Assembly (NCBI GenBank): GCA_964473865.1
Contig: CAYYQN010000024.1
Span: forward strand, 3,398 to 67,397
Origin: CAIMUX01 sp964473865
Lineage (GTDB): Bacteria; Eisenbacteria; RBG-16-71-46; CAIMUX01
Reading direction: 5' to 3'
Length of the DNA stretch: 64,000 nucleotides
In this document: in pieces, positions 34,452-43,783 of the stretch
Position numbering within the stretch: position 1 is the first letter of the stretch
How the letters are laid out: each line of letters starts with the position of its first letter
Position numbers and translations under genes: made by a program
Notes under the pieces: model-generated
The model's input: the letters and a program-made list of their open reading frames with translations, nothing else
What the model was told of the DNA's origin: nothing
Databases searched by the model: none

Positions 34452-36220
34452 GGCTTGAGGCCGGCGAAGTCGAACTCCCCTCCGACGAACAAGCTGCCTT
34501 GGTGTTCGCAGATGGCGCGGACCACGCCCAGAGGAACGCCCTCGTCCCAGAGGGGAAAGCCGAGCCCGGAACCGAAACCGCTCCAGGCCGACCCGTCCCA
34601 CCGCAGGACACAACAGGAGTTCCCCACCTGTCGGGCCAGGTAGTCACCACCGACCACCAGATCGCCCTGGAACTCACCCAGCACGTACAGCGTCGGCCAC
34701 TCCATGTCGCCGCCCGTTCGGATGGGCGGACTGATTCCTGTCCAGGATTGCCCATCCCAGATGATCGCCCGGGCAAAGCCGTAGACCCCGGTGACGATGT
34801 TCCCGCAGACGCAGAGCTGGCCGTGCCACGAGAGGAGATCCGTCACGCCAATGCTCGCGTAAGGCAAAGGCGCCACCCTCGGGCCGACCAGGATGGGCGT
34901 CCACCCGGCTCCGTCCAGGCGAGATACATAGGCCGTGGAATCAAGAGTCCCGGGATCGCCTCCGTCACAGTACAAGTTGCCGGTGACGCCGGCGAGCAGC
35001 GACGAGGGCGCTTCAGAAGCAACCCTCCGCCACGCATCGCCGTCCCAGCGCGCCACGCTCACCACCTCGGAGTCGACACGGAATCCTCCGTTGGCCACGA
35101 GGACCCCGTTCAGGACGGCGAGGTCGCCAACCCCGCGGGTCGAACCTTCCCCCATCGGATGCCAGGCAGTTCCGTCCCATCGCGCAATGTTGCGCGCTTC
35201 GACGCCGCCGATCGATGTGAAGGTCCCGGCCGCGAAGAGCTCGTCGCCGGTCGCCAGAAGGCGGGTCACGGACGCCCGATTCCCGGTGGCCCCAATCGGA
35301 CCCAGGGTGCGCCAGGTCCTGCCGTCCCAAGCCGCGAGACCCGCGGCTTCGGTCACTCCGGCCCGCGTGAAATCACCTCCGGCGACGAGAAGGTCCCCGT
35401 ACGACGCGAGCGCTCGAACCGGTCCGTCGATTCCCTGACCCGATGGCGGCGGGCCGAATCCCTCCGCCCAATGTCCATCCTCTGCCCCGCCGGTCCAGAG
35501 ATAGAAGTTGGGATCGGCGGCGGAGTGATTCCCGGCTTCATCGAAGATCTTCAGCTCCAATTGATAGGCCGATTCCGCATCCAGCCCGGTCACCGTGAAC
35601 TCCTCCGACTGCCCGGCAGGCCGGGGAGCCGGCAGACCATCGACCCTGCGCCACTCGGTGGCGCCGACCGGGCATACCCGCAGTTCGTACCTGGAAGCGG
35701 TCCCGGCGTCGCCATCGTCGCCGACGGCAACCCAGCCCACGGTAATGGAGGTCTCGGAAGCGCGGTGGAACATCATGCTGGCGCGCCCGGGCGGAATGCG
35801 GTCGGGCGTTCCGGTCGTCCCTTCCGCTCGGTTCGACGGGGGCGATCGCAGCGAGTCCGGCCCAATGACCACCAGCTGGAAGCGGTAGCGTGTCTGAGAT
35901 GACAGCCCCGCCACTCGCACACTCTCGGGCTGCCCGGCGGCCTTCGGCGCGCGCGGGGTCGCCACCGGGTTCATACCCTCCCATCGTGTCGAGTCCGCGG
36001 TAGCCAGGCGCAGATCGTAGCGGGCCGCGGTCCCGATGGTGTCGCGCGCCCCGGTCGCGGTCCAGGTCAGGAGCAAGGAGGTGGTGTCGGACACTGCAAC
36101 GAGCAAGTCGTGCACGGCGGCCGGAGGACGGGGCGGCGCAGGAGCGGTGGCGACATCAGAACTGCAGCCGAGACAGGTGACCATCACTCCCAGAGGTAGA
36201 GGCGCAAGCGGACATCGCAC
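34421..36220 (-). CDS. Lipoprotein with fibronectin-III domains and beta-propeller-like repeats
   Basis: 599 residues from a GTG at 36220 with GGAGGG 7 bases ahead. The N-terminus (PLAPLPLGVMVTCLGCSSD) is a short lipoprotein signal with a probable lipidated Cys. Two fibronectin type III domains follow (about 20-110 and 115-215; LLLTWTATGARDTIGTAARY and SITVGWVAVGDDGDAGTASR). The C-terminal 360 residues are about seven blade-like repeats of the form LLVAGGDFTRAGV...LAAWDGRTWRTLG and ARWDGTAWHPMG, resembling Kelch or delta-60 propellers. Likely a surface-anchored binding protein. The last bases of the gene are duplicated downstream. Confidence 0.8.
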   Translation of the reverse strand: MRCPLAPLPLGVMVTCLGCSSDVATAPAPPRPPAAVHDLLVAVSDTTSLLLTWTATGARDTIGTAARYDLRLATADSTRWEGMNPVATPRAPKAAGQPESVRVAGLSSQTRYRFQLVVIGPDSLRSPPSNRAEGTTGTPDRIPPGRASMMFHRASETSITVGWVAVGDDGDAGTASRYELRVCPVGATEWRRVDGLPAPRPAGQSEEFTVTGLDAESAYQLELKIFDEAGNHSAADPNFYLWTGGAEDGHWAEGFGPPPSGQGIDGPVRALASYGDLLVAGGDFTRAGVTEAAGLAAWDGRTWRTLGPIGATGNRASVTRLLATGDELFAAGTFTSIGGVEARNIARWDGTAWHPMGEGSTRGVGDLAVLNGVLVANGGFRVDSEVVSVARWDGDAWRRVASEAPSSLLAGVTGNLYCDGGDPGTLDSTAYVSRLDGAGWTPILVGPRVAPLPYASIGVTDLLSWHGQLCVCGNIVTGVYGFARAIIWDGQSWTGISPPIRTGGDMEWPTLYVLGEFQGDLVVGGDYLARQVGNSCCVLRWDGSAWSGFGSGLGFPLWDEGVPLGVVRAICEHQGSLFVGGEFDFAGLKPSQNLARWDP

Positions 36221-36310
36221 GGAACGACCCTCCACCAGGGCCGGCCCGGCAACCGCACCTGACCCGAAGTCAAGACGGTCCGCCGCCGACCGGCCGATCT
36301 GGAAGATCCC

Positions 36311-37435
36311 CTACCCCTCGATCATCTCCACGTTGGCGCGCGGCAGGGTCTCCACCGCTCCGTCCGGGAACCGCACCCGCAACACGCGGACCTTGGCCTC
36401 GGACTCGACGGTCTGCAGCTCGGGCGGCAGGTCTACGACCTCCCCCAGGGAGCCAAAGCGCGGCATGCGGATGACGCGCACGGGGCTTCCCACGGTCAAG
36501 CCCAGGTTCTCCACCGACTGCGTCTCCGCATCCGCTCTGGGACCGCCCATCGGGATGACAATCTCCGGCCGCATCACGCCCGCCCGGATCTGGGTGGCGC
36601 CGTTGACCGAGACCCGCCGCCCGGCGAACTTCTCCAGCAGGGCGAAGGTCCGGTTCGCGATCGTCATCCGGCCGAAGCCTTCGGTCACGACCACAGTGAG
36701 GCCGAGCTGCTCGCTGCCGGTGATGGCCACCCCGAGGTCGTAGCCTAAGAGCTGCTTCAAGACGGCGTCATCGAGGCCGCCGGCGACGAGCGCCTTGATG
36801 CCGAGTTGCTGGGCGCGCCGAATCGACTCGATCCCTAGCTGGGCGCCGCCGACCACGACCTTGCCGGCATGTTCCGGCTTGAGCATCTCGGGCTCCAGCG
36901 CCTTGGCCGGATCATGCAGGGCCAGCTCCAGAACGCCGCAGGTCTCTCCCCCCACGCCGAAGATGCCCTGGATGAACGCCCCTTCCGCCTCCACCACGAC
37001 CCCTTCGCCGGGGAGGGTCTCGGTAACAACCCCGTCGATGTAGGCGTCCACTTCCACCGGCAGCGGCGGCTCGCGGAGGATGACCTGCCCGGTCACGGCC
37101 GAGATGCTCTCGATTGTGCCTTCGCAGGGCGACTTGCAGGAGTTCTTCATCAGGCCGAAGAAGCTCTTGGAAAGGGCGATCACCTCGTCCTTCGCCACCC
37201 GTTCCCCTTCCTTCTTCAGCATGACGCTCGGGAGGTCGGCCTGGTGCACCCCCAGGATGCTCGCCGCCTTCACCGGCTGGACATTGCCGGGCAGCTCGGT
37301 CCGGGCGACCACCGTCTCGGCCTGGACGGCATCGCCTTTCTTGGCCACCACCTGCCCCTTCAGCGGCAGCCGGCGCGTCTTCACGATATGGGTTCGTTCC
37401 GTCACCCGTAGTCCGGGAGTGTAGGCATGCGCCAC
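36311..37435 (-). CDS. Uncharacterised protein, last gene of the gcv/GlmL-like operon
   Basis: 374 residues from a GTG at 37435 with GGAGG 7 bases ahead, 45 bases after the GlmL-like gene. There is no signal peptide or membrane helix. Visible features: VKTRRLPLKGQVVAKKGDAV, ELPGNVQPVKAASILGVHQA and GTIESISAVTGQVILREPPL, which look like barrel-sandwich (biotinyl/lipoyl-type) folds without a modified Lys motif; then GKVVVGGAQLGIESIRRAQQ and TVVVTEGFGRMTIANRTFAL. A small Cys-containing stretch KNSCKSPCEG could bind metal. I do not recognise a named family. The close pairing with the ASKHA protein suggests the two act together, perhaps on an enzyme of amino acid or acyl-CoA metabolism. Confidence 0.6.
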   Translation of the reverse strand: MAHAYTPGLRVTERTHIVKTRRLPLKGQVVAKKGDAVQAETVVARTELPGNVQPVKAASILGVHQADLPSVMLKKEGERVAKDEVIALSKSFFGLMKNSCKSPCEGTIESISAVTGQVILREPPLPVEVDAYIDGVVTETLPGEGVVVEAEGAFIQGIFGVGGETCGVLELALHDPAKALEPEMLKPEHAGKVVVGGAQLGIESIRRAQQLGIKALVAGGLDDAVLKQLLGYDLGVAITGSEQLGLTVVVTEGFGRMTIANRTFALLEKFAGRRVSVNGATQIRAGVMRPEIVIPMGGPRADAETQSVENLGLTVGSPVRVIRMPRFGSLGEVVDLPPELQTVESEAKVRVLRVRFPDGAVETLPRANVEMIEG

Positions 37436-37480
37436 GCTCGTTCCTCCTCTCGCGCCGGCGACTGAACGCCGCGCTTCGCG

Positions 37481-39379
37481 CTACCAGCGCGCCACCGACT
37501 CCTCCGGATAGGCCTCGAGGGCCAGCGCCCATTCCTTCAGCTTCTTGATCCGGGTTGCCGCGTCACCGGGCATGGCGAACGGCTGGCGCCCGCGACAGTC
37601 CAGGATGATCCCCGCCTGTCCTCCGGTGAGCGATACCTTGACCGACCGGCCCTTGCCCGACCCGAGGTCGAATGCCGAGGCGGGCTCCAGCGTCGCCTCC
37701 GCCTTTTCCCCCACCCCGAGCGGGATCCGCCGCATGCCGCCGAACGGAACCTCGAAGACCTCCTCGCCCCCGGGAAGACGAATGGTCGCCTTCAGGCACT
37801 TCTGCCCCTCCTTGCCTTGGCCGACCGGAGCGACCGCGGTGCCCAGGCGGATGAGGCAATCCAGGAAGAAGACCTCGGTGGCCGCCTTGCGCCGCTGGTC
37901 GGTGAGCGGATCCCCGGGCGGCGCGTCGGCCAGCACGCCGAGCTGCGGCATCATGAAGATCGAGTCGACCGCCAGCTCGGTGATCCCTTCGGGCAGGAAG
38001 GCGTCGAGCATCATCCAGGCCGATTGCACGCGCCGGGGCGCATGCGACAGCACCCCACCCGATCCCACCAGGAGATCGAGCGACCGGAGGTTGATGAGGG
38101 TCTCGCCGGAAGCGCTCTGCTCGAACGTGTCGGAGATGGTGCGCTCCTGCTGCACTCCCTTCAGGCCGACGGCCAGGCTCTTGTGCTGCTCGAACGCCAG
38201 CCGCAACGCCTCGCGCGAGATCGCCTGCTCGATCACCAGCTCGTCCAGCATGGAGGGGATGGTGGTCGGCCGGATCATCTTGTTCTTGATCCGGTTCCGC
38301 AGATCGGACTCCTCGATATTGAGCGGCACCCAGCGCAGGATGTTGGGCAACCCCGCCTCGGCCAGCACGTTGCTCACCGAATAGGACATGCCGAGGTTCG
38401 CGCTGACCGTGCGGTTGAAGACATCCGAGAAGTAGCTGAACACGTCAGTGGTGGCCCCGCCGATGTCGACGCCAATCACCTGGATCTGCTCCCGCTGGGC
38501 AACCGCCTGGATCATCTCGCCCACCGCGGCGGGAGTCGGCTTGATCGGATTGGGCGCCGTCCAGTCCATGAGCTTCGGGTAGCCCGGAGCATGCTTCATC
38601 ACGTGCTCCATGAACTGGTTGTGGATCTCGTGCCGCGCCGGCATGAGATTCTCCCGCTCCATGGAGGGGCGCAGGTTCTCGGTCACGACCAGGGCGGTCT
38701 TGTCGCCCAGAGTGGCGGTGATCTCGGGAGAGGCGTCCTTGTTGCCCGAATAGATCACCGGCAGCTCGTAGCCCCCGCCCAGTCGGGCCTTGGGATCGGC
38801 CGCGGCGATGATCTCCGCGAGCTCGACCACGTGGGTCTTCGTCCCGCCGTCGGTGCCGCCCGAGAGGAGGATCATGTCCGGGCGCAGGTCGCGGATGCGC
38901 CGGATCTTCTGGTGCGGCAGCCGCCCGTCGTTGGTGGCGATGATGTCCATCACGATGGCGCCGGCGCCCAGGGCCGCGCGTTGGGCCGACTCGCCGGTCA
39001 TCGACTTGACCACGCCGGTCACCATCATCTGCAGACCGCCCCCGGCACTCGAGGTGGAGACATAGAGGTCCACCCCGGAGTCACCCTGCTGCGGCGTGAT
39101 GATCCGCTCGCCGTCGAGAATCGTCCGGCCCGGGTTCCGCTGCCGGACCAGCTCCTCGACTTCCATCACGGCATTCAGCACCCCGCGGGTCACATCCTCG
39201 AATGGGGCCTCCACCGTCGTGGGAGCCTCCCCCCGCACCACCAGCCGGTAGGTGTCTCCCTGCTTCTCGATCAGGATCGCCTTGGTGGTCGTGGAGCCGC
39301 AGTCGGTGGCCAGGATCGACCGCAATTCGGTCGGAGCCGCCGCATCCTTCTTCGCCGGTTTGTCGTCTTTCGCCATCAT
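37481..39379 (-). CDS. GlmL/MutL-family ASKHA ATPase
   Basis: 632 residues. The ASKHA-fold phosphate motifs are clear: SILATDCGSTTTKAILIE near the N-terminus and VIGVDIGGATTDVFSYF near residue 300, plus DMILLSGGTDGG. This matches the MutL/GlmL family named for the gene between the two subunits of glutamate mutase and thought to help reactivate a B12-dependent mutase. No mutase subunit is nearby, and the protein is about 170 residues longer than typical GlmL, ending in a beta-rich region (GGEEVFEVPFGGMRRIPLGV). The start overlaps the upstream gene stop by ATGA. The real client of this chaperone-like ATPase is unknown. Confidence 0.85.
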   Translation of the reverse strand: MMAKDDKPAKKDAAAPTELRSILATDCGSTTTKAILIEKQGDTYRLVVRGEAPTTVEAPFEDVTRGVLNAVMEVEELVRQRNPGRTILDGERIITPQQGDSGVDLYVSTSSAGGGLQMMVTGVVKSMTGESAQRAALGAGAIVMDIIATNDGRLPHQKIRRIRDLRPDMILLSGGTDGGTKTHVVELAEIIAAADPKARLGGGYELPVIYSGNKDASPEITATLGDKTALVVTENLRPSMERENLMPARHEIHNQFMEHVMKHAPGYPKLMDWTAPNPIKPTPAAVGEMIQAVAQREQIQVIGVDIGGATTDVFSYFSDVFNRTVSANLGMSYSVSNVLAEAGLPNILRWVPLNIEESDLRNRIKNKMIRPTTIPSMLDELVIEQAISREALRLAFEQHKSLAVGLKGVQQERTISDTFEQSASGETLINLRSLDLLVGSGGVLSHAPRRVQSAWMMLDAFLPEGITELAVDSIFMMPQLGVLADAPPGDPLTDQRRKAATEVFFLDCLIRLGTAVAPVGQGKEGQKCLKATIRLPGGEEVFEVPFGGMRRIPLGVGEKAEATLEPASAFDLGSGKGRSVKVSLTGGQAGIILDCRGRQPFAMPGDAATRIKKLKEWALALEAYPEESVARW

Positions 39380-39879
39380 GCCCCCGTGTCCGTACGTCCG
39401 CGCCCGATCCGCCTCAGGATCCGCCGCCAGAGCGGCCGCTCACCCGGCAGATCGTGGGCGGGTCGGGCGGCTTGCCCCGGCCCGGTCAGCCGTGACCCCG
39501 GCTGTCTCTCGCCGCCGCCCTGCCCTCTTTCCGCCTTGGCCCGCTTCTTCTCTTCCTTCTCGCGCTCCCGGGCCGCCTCGTCGAGATCCTCGATCCGGCG
39601 GAGGAGCTTCTCCACGTTCGCACGGTCCTCCAGCAGCGTCACGAAGCGATCGTAGCTGGATACCGTGAGAACCGACTTCACGAACGGCTCCAGGAAGACG
39701 AGCACCTGGCTCCCGATGTAGCTCAGGGGCTTCGTCGACTCCAGAAAGAAGATCGCCGGGACCGCCAGGCCCATGCGCACCACCCGGCCGGCCACTGCAT
39801 CGATCAGCCTCTGGTCCTCCTCCTCCGACGTCCGCTCCGGAGGCACACCCGCGGGTGGAGGCGCCGGCAGACCGCTCAC
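39376..39879 (-). CDS. Small uncharacterised protein with hydrophobic segment and charged tail
   Basis: 167 residues from a GTG at 39879 that overlaps the upstream stop (GTGA) and has AAAGGAGA upstream. The centre is hydrophobic (VVRMGLAVPAIFFLESTKPL, YIGSQVLVFLEPFVKSVL) and may lie in or on the membrane. A Glu/Lys/Arg-rich coiled-coil-like segment follows (IEDLDEAAREREKEEKKRAK), then a low-complexity basic tail. It overlaps the GlmL-like gene by 4 bases. No family is recognised; context suggests the 171- and 167-residue proteins form a membrane partner for the GlmL-like ATPase. Confidence 0.65.
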   Translation of the reverse strand: MSGLPAPPPAGVPPERTSEEEDQRLIDAVAGRVVRMGLAVPAIFFLESTKPLSYIGSQVLVFLEPFVKSVLTVSSYDRFVTLLEDRANVEKLLRRIEDLDEAAREREKEEKKRAKAERGQGGGERQPGSRLTGPGQAARPAHDLPGERPLWRRILRRIGRGRTDTGA

Positions 39880-40391
39880 TGCGGCGTCTCCTTTCCCCGC
39901 CGCGGCTCCGGCGCCAGCCACTCTGCCTCGGGGCAGCGCGCACGGACAAAAGCCCGGATCAACCCGGCGTCTCCGCCGTCGTAGAGCAGCCGCGCCGATC
40001 GATACGGTTCCAGGAGCGACCGCCGCCGGAACGGGCTCAGGGTCAACCCGTGCCGATCCTCGTAGACCCTCCGGAACGAGACCCAGGGGGTCCGGACGTT
40101 CGAAAAGGCCTTCTGCACCACCAGCTCCACGGGGCCTGCCTCGTACCGGCTCGGCAGGAAGAACGCCTCCAGCGACAGGAAGAGCACCCCCGCCGAGAAG
40201 AGGCCCCAAAGCGTCGAGCCGGTCCAGAACCCCACCGCCACGGCCAGCGCCGCGATCCCCAGGCCGATCAGGCTTCCGAACACCGGACGCCGCCGCAACG
40301 GGTGGGCGACCCAGACCAGCGGGGCGACCTCCGCAGCCGGGAGGTCTTCCCGGACGTCCGGCGCGGTCCCCGGCGTTACGGCTTCGTCCAT
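39876..40391 (-). CDS. Small membrane protein of unknown function
   Basis: 171 residues. Two membrane segments lie near residues 38-75 (GSLIGLGIAALAVAVGFWTG and LWGLFSAGVLFLSLEAFFLP). The soluble remainder includes VQKAFSNVRTPWVSFRRVYE and LTLSPFRRRSLLEPYRSARL; the latter looks like the PH-like membrane fold of small bacterial YcxB/DUF304-type proteins, a tentative likeness. The ATG lies inside the gcvPB 3' end (16-base overlap) and the stop overlaps the next gene by GTGA, so it belongs to the same operon. Confidence 0.7.
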   Translation of the reverse strand: MDEAVTPGTAPDVREDLPAAEVAPLVWVAHPLRRRPVFGSLIGLGIAALAVAVGFWTGSTLWGLFSAGVLFLSLEAFFLPSRYEAGPVELVVQKAFSNVRTPWVSFRRVYEDRHGLTLSPFRRRSLLEPYRSARLLYDGGDAGLIRAFVRARCPEAEWLAPEPRRGKETPQ

Positions 40392-41875
40392 TCCCAGCGG
40401 AGCTTCAGCGTCCGGGCCGCGCCCGCCTCATCCAGTCGCCCCACCGGCGTCCAGTGAGGAGACGTGGCGAGGACCTCGGGGCAGCTGCGCGCCTCCTCCG
40501 CGATGTTGCGCAGGCTGAGCGCGAACGCTTCCAGACTCTGCCGCGATTCCGTTTCCGTCGGCTCGATCATGAAACAGTCGGGCACGATGAGCGGGAAGCT
40601 CACCGTGGGCGCGTGAAAGCCCTCGTCCAGAAGCCGCTTCGCCGCGTCGATGTTCTTGACCCCGTGCGCACGCATCCACGCCAGAGACGTGACGAACTCG
40701 TGGAGGAACGGCCCCGGATGCGACGCCGGGTAGTCGTCCTCCACCAGCCTCGCCAGGTAGTTGGCGTTCACGATGGCGCCGCGGCTCACTTCGGCGAGCC
40801 CGTCCGGCCCCAGCGAGCGCAGATACGCGTAGGCGCGCAGGATGATCCCCACGTTTCCGAAGAACGGATGCAGCCGGCCGATCGAGTCGGGCGCCTCCTC
40901 CAGCCAGCGGAAGCGGTCGCCTTCCTTCACGACCCTCGGCACCGGCAGGAACCGGCCCAGCGCCGCCTTCACCGCGACCGGACCCGCGCCCGGGCCGCCG
41001 CCTCCGTGCGGCGTGGAGAAGGTCTTGTGCAGGTTGATGTGCACGATGTCCGCGCCGATGTCGCCGGGCCGCACCAGCCCCACCAGGGCATTCAGGTTCG
41101 CCCCGTCCATGTAGACGAGCCCATCGACTGAGTGGATCAGTTCGGCCATCTCCTGGAAGCGGGTCTCGAAGAGGCCGACCGTGTTGGGGTTCGTCACCAT
41201 GATCCCCGCCACATGGGGGCCGATCCGCGGGCGCAACCGGTCGAGATCGAGCCGCCCGTCCGGACCGGACGCCACTTCCTCCACTTCGTAGCCGACCATG
41301 CGCACGGTCGCGGGATTCGTGCCGTGGGCGGAGTCGGGGATGAGGACGGTGGTCTTGGCGTTCTTCTTTGCCTGGTGATAGGCGCGGACCAGGTTGAGCC
41401 CCAGGAACTCGCCCTGCGCCCCCGCCGCGGGGTGGAGGCTGATCTCGTCCATCCCCACGACCTCGGCCAGCTCGCGAGAGAAGTTCCAGAGGAGCTCGAG
41501 CATCCCCTGGCACGACTCGGCCGGCGCCAGAGGATGCAGCGCCGCCAGCGCGCTCAGGCCGCTCAGCTCTTCATTGATCTTGGGGTTGTACTTCATGGTG
41601 CAGGACCCGAGCGGGTAGAGCGCCTTGTCGACGTGGTGGTTGAGGCTCGACAAGTTGATGTAGTGGCGCACCACTTCGGGCTCATTCACCGCCGGCAGAT
41701 GGGCCGGCACCCGGCGCCGAGCCGACTCGGGCAGGAGCCCCGCGGGATCCTGCCGCGGGACCTCTGCCGGGGGCAGACGATATCCGGCCGCCCCGGGGGC
41801 ATCCTTCTCGAAGATCAGTGGGACATTCCGGCGGCGTTTGCGCACCAGGATGTCGGCGTCACACAGATCGTCCAC
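40376..41875 (-). CDS. gcvPB: Glycine dehydrogenase (decarboxylating) subunit 2
   Basis: 499 residues, the PLP-binding subunit of the split P-protein. With GcvPA it decarboxylates glycine and loads aminomethyl on GcvH. The PLP Lys lies in INLHKTFSTPHGGGGPG; other family motifs are LYPLGSCTMKYNPKINEE, HPAAGAQGEFLGLNLVRAYH and PDSAHGTNPATVRMVGYEVE. The start is a GTG at 41875 with GGGGAGG immediately before it; the frame is open further upstream without homology. There is a 116-base gap after gcvPA with a strong hairpin, the only real gap between the gcv genes. Confidence 0.95.
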   Translation of the reverse strand: MDDLCDADILVRKRRRNVPLIFEKDAPGAAGYRLPPAEVPRQDPAGLLPESARRRVPAHLPAVNEPEVVRHYINLSSLNHHVDKALYPLGSCTMKYNPKINEELSGLSALAALHPLAPAESCQGMLELLWNFSRELAEVVGMDEISLHPAAGAQGEFLGLNLVRAYHQAKKNAKTTVLIPDSAHGTNPATVRMVGYEVEEVASGPDGRLDLDRLRPRIGPHVAGIMVTNPNTVGLFETRFQEMAELIHSVDGLVYMDGANLNALVGLVRPGDIGADIVHINLHKTFSTPHGGGGPGAGPVAVKAALGRFLPVPRVVKEGDRFRWLEEAPDSIGRLHPFFGNVGIILRAYAYLRSLGPDGLAEVSRGAIVNANYLARLVEDDYPASHPGPFLHEFVTSLAWMRAHGVKNIDAAKRLLDEGFHAPTVSFPLIVPDCFMIEPTETESRQSLEAFALSLRNIAEEARSCPEVLATSPHWTPVGRLDEAGAARTLKLRWEWTKP

Positions 41876-41893
41876 GCTTCCTCCCCGTCCCCG

Positions 41894-41916
41894 CCGGCCG
41901 GGACCGACCCGGCCGG
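41894..41916 (-). other. Intercistronic hairpin upstream of gcvPB
   Basis: A perfect 9-bp stem CCGGCCGGG / CCCGGCCGG with loop ACCGA lies 19 bases before the gcvPB start, between gcvPA and gcvPB. It may be a processing or attenuation element that sets the subunit ratio; there is no U-tract. Confidence 0.5.
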
Positions 41917-41991
41917 ACCACTGTGCCGCCACCTCGGCGGCGGATCTCCCGGTTCCCGCCCGGGCCTTCGGGACCCGTGGCGGGCGCCACC

Positions 41992-43347
41992 CTAGCTTCG
42001 CAGCGACCTGGCCAGCGCCTCCGCATAGTGATCGAGCTCGGCGCGGGTCCGCTTCTCCGTCACCGCGACCAGCAACTGACGGGCGCGCGCCGGCTCGAGC
42101 CGGCCGAGGTCCAGGCCCGCCAGGACCTGCTCGTTCCGCAGCATCCGCTCCACCACCGGTCCCGCGGCCCCGGGCAACTCCACGGCGAACTCCTGGAAGA
42201 ACGGGGCGGTGTGCACGCGGCGGACGCCGGGAATGGCGGTGAGCTTCGCCTCCAGATAGTGCGCCTTCTGCAGGCACTGGTCGGCGGTCTCGCGCAGGCC
42301 TTCCGGCCCCAGCAGCGTGAAGTAGATCGTCACGCCCAGGGCGACCAGGTTGTTGTTGGTGCAGATGTTCGAGGTCGCCTTGTCGCGCCGGATGTGCTGC
42401 TCGCGGGTCTGCAGCGTGAGGACGAATCCCCGGTGCCCGTCCTGGTCCTTACCCTCGGCCACGAGCCGCCCCGGGATCCTCCGCACGAGCTCCTTCCGGG
42501 CCGCGAAGTAGCCGCAGAGCGGACCGCCGTACTGCGGCGGGTTGCCGCAGGACTGCGCCTCGCCCACGGCGATGTCCGCCCCCAGCGCGCCCGGCGTCTC
42601 AAGTAGACCGAGGCTGACGAGGTCGGCCGAAACCACCGCCAGCGCGCCCGCCGCGTGCGCGGCCTGAACCAGCGGCCCCACATCCTCGACCAGACCGAAG
42701 AAATTGGGGTTCTGCACAACCACCGCCGCGGTGCTGGCCCCGAGGGCGGACTGTAACGCGGCGAGATCGGTCCGGCCGTCGGCGGTCAGCGGCACCGTCA
42801 CGAGGTCGAGTCCCGGTCCTCGCGCGTACACCTTCATGACCTGCCGGGCATGCGGATGCAGCCCCGCCGAGACCAGCACCTGCTTGCGGCCGGTCATCGC
42901 GGATGCCAGGGAGGCCGCCTCGGCCGCGGCGGATCCGCCGTCATAGACCGAGGCATTCGCCACGTCCAGACCGGTCAGCTCGCACAGGATCGACTGGAAC
43001 TCATAGATGGTGGCCAGGGTCCCCTGCGCGACCTCGGCCTGATAGGGCGTGTAGGCGGTATAGAACTCGCTGCGCAGCGTGATCTGCCGGATCGCCGCGG
43101 GCACGAGGTGATCGTAGAGACCGGCGCCGAGGAAGCTCGTCACGGTCTCGGGGTTGTAGTTGCGCGCGCCGAAACCGCGGAAGAGGCGGCGTAGCTCTTC
43201 CTCGCTCATCCCCGGGGGAATGTCGACGGGAGCACGTTGCCGCGCGGTCGGCGGCACGCCTGCCAGGAGGTCTTCGAAGGAGGAGACCCCGATCGCACGG
43301 AGCATGTCTCGCTCCTCGTCGGGGCCATGACCGACGTATCCGGCCAT
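41992..43347 (-). CDS. gcvPA: Glycine dehydrogenase (decarboxylating) subunit 1
   Basis: 451 residues, normal for GcvPA. It has the family stretches NYNPETVTSFLGAGLYDHLV, FYTAYTPYQAEVAQGTLATI and YEFQSILCELTGLDVANASV. The ATG at 43347 is one base after the gcvH stop, with GGAGG inside the gcvH end. This subunit pairs with GcvPB; it has a PLP-transferase fold but lacks the PLP Lys. Confidence 0.95.
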   Translation of the reverse strand: MAGYVGHGPDEERDMLRAIGVSSFEDLLAGVPPTARQRAPVDIPPGMSEEELRRLFRGFGARNYNPETVTSFLGAGLYDHLVPAAIRQITLRSEFYTAYTPYQAEVAQGTLATIYEFQSILCELTGLDVANASVYDGGSAAAEAASLASAMTGRKQVLVSAGLHPHARQVMKVYARGPGLDLVTVPLTADGRTDLAALQSALGASTAAVVVQNPNFFGLVEDVGPLVQAAHAAGALAVVSADLVSLGLLETPGALGADIAVGEAQSCGNPPQYGGPLCGYFAARKELVRRIPGRLVAEGKDQDGHRGFVLTLQTREQHIRRDKATSNICTNNNLVALGVTIYFTLLGPEGLRETADQCLQKAHYLEAKLTAIPGVRRVHTAPFFQEFAVELPGAAGPVVERMLRNEQVLAGLDLGRLEPARARQLLVAVTEKRTRAELDHYAEALARSLRS

Positions 43348-43348
43348 C

Positions 43349-43744
43349 TCAGTGCCCGCCTTCCAGACCCGCGACGAGCTTCTCATAGTCGGCCGGCGCC
43401 AGCAGCTGCTCGATCTGCTTCACGTCGGCCACTTTCGCCTTGATCATCCAACCGTCGCCGTAGGGAGACTTGTTGACCACGGTGGGATCGTCCGCGATGG
43501 CGGCGTTGACCTCCGTCACCTCGCCATTCACCGGACTGAACAGATCGCTGACCGCCTTCACCGCTTCGACCGAGCCGAACGGCTGCTCGGCGACAAGCTT
43601 CAGTCCCACCTTCGGCAACTCGACAAAGACGATGTCTCCCAGGGCCGACTGCGCGTAGTCCGTGATGCCGATGACGGCGGTGTCCCCCGTGAGGCGGACC
43701 CATTCGTGCTCCTTGGTGTACCGGCAATCCTTCGGGATGTTCAT
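43349..43744 (-). CDS. gcvH: Glycine cleavage system H protein
   Basis: 131 residues. It carries the lipoyl arm that shuttles the aminomethyl group between the P-, T- and L-proteins. The lipoylated Lys is in GSVEAVKAVSDLFSPVNGEV; opening YTKEHEWVRLTGDTAVIGIT and DIVFVELPKVG are typical. GGGAGGGG lies about 10 bases before the ATG. It lies between gcvT and gcvPA. No lipoate ligase or L-protein gene is in the window. Confidence 0.97.
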   Translation of the reverse strand: MNIPKDCRYTKEHEWVRLTGDTAVIGITDYAQSALGDIVFVELPKVGLKLVAEQPFGSVEAVKAVSDLFSPVNGEVTEVNAAIADDPTVVNKSPYGDGWMIKAKVADVKQIEQLLAPADYEKLVAGLEGGH

Positions 43745-43783
43745 GACCGAAAAACCCCTCCCTTTCCTCTTCCCTCTGCGACC

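Noticed and set aside
34243..34776. Short minus-strand frame over the duplicated gene end
   Set aside because: It joins out-of-frame pieces of the lipoprotein gene and has no independent support.
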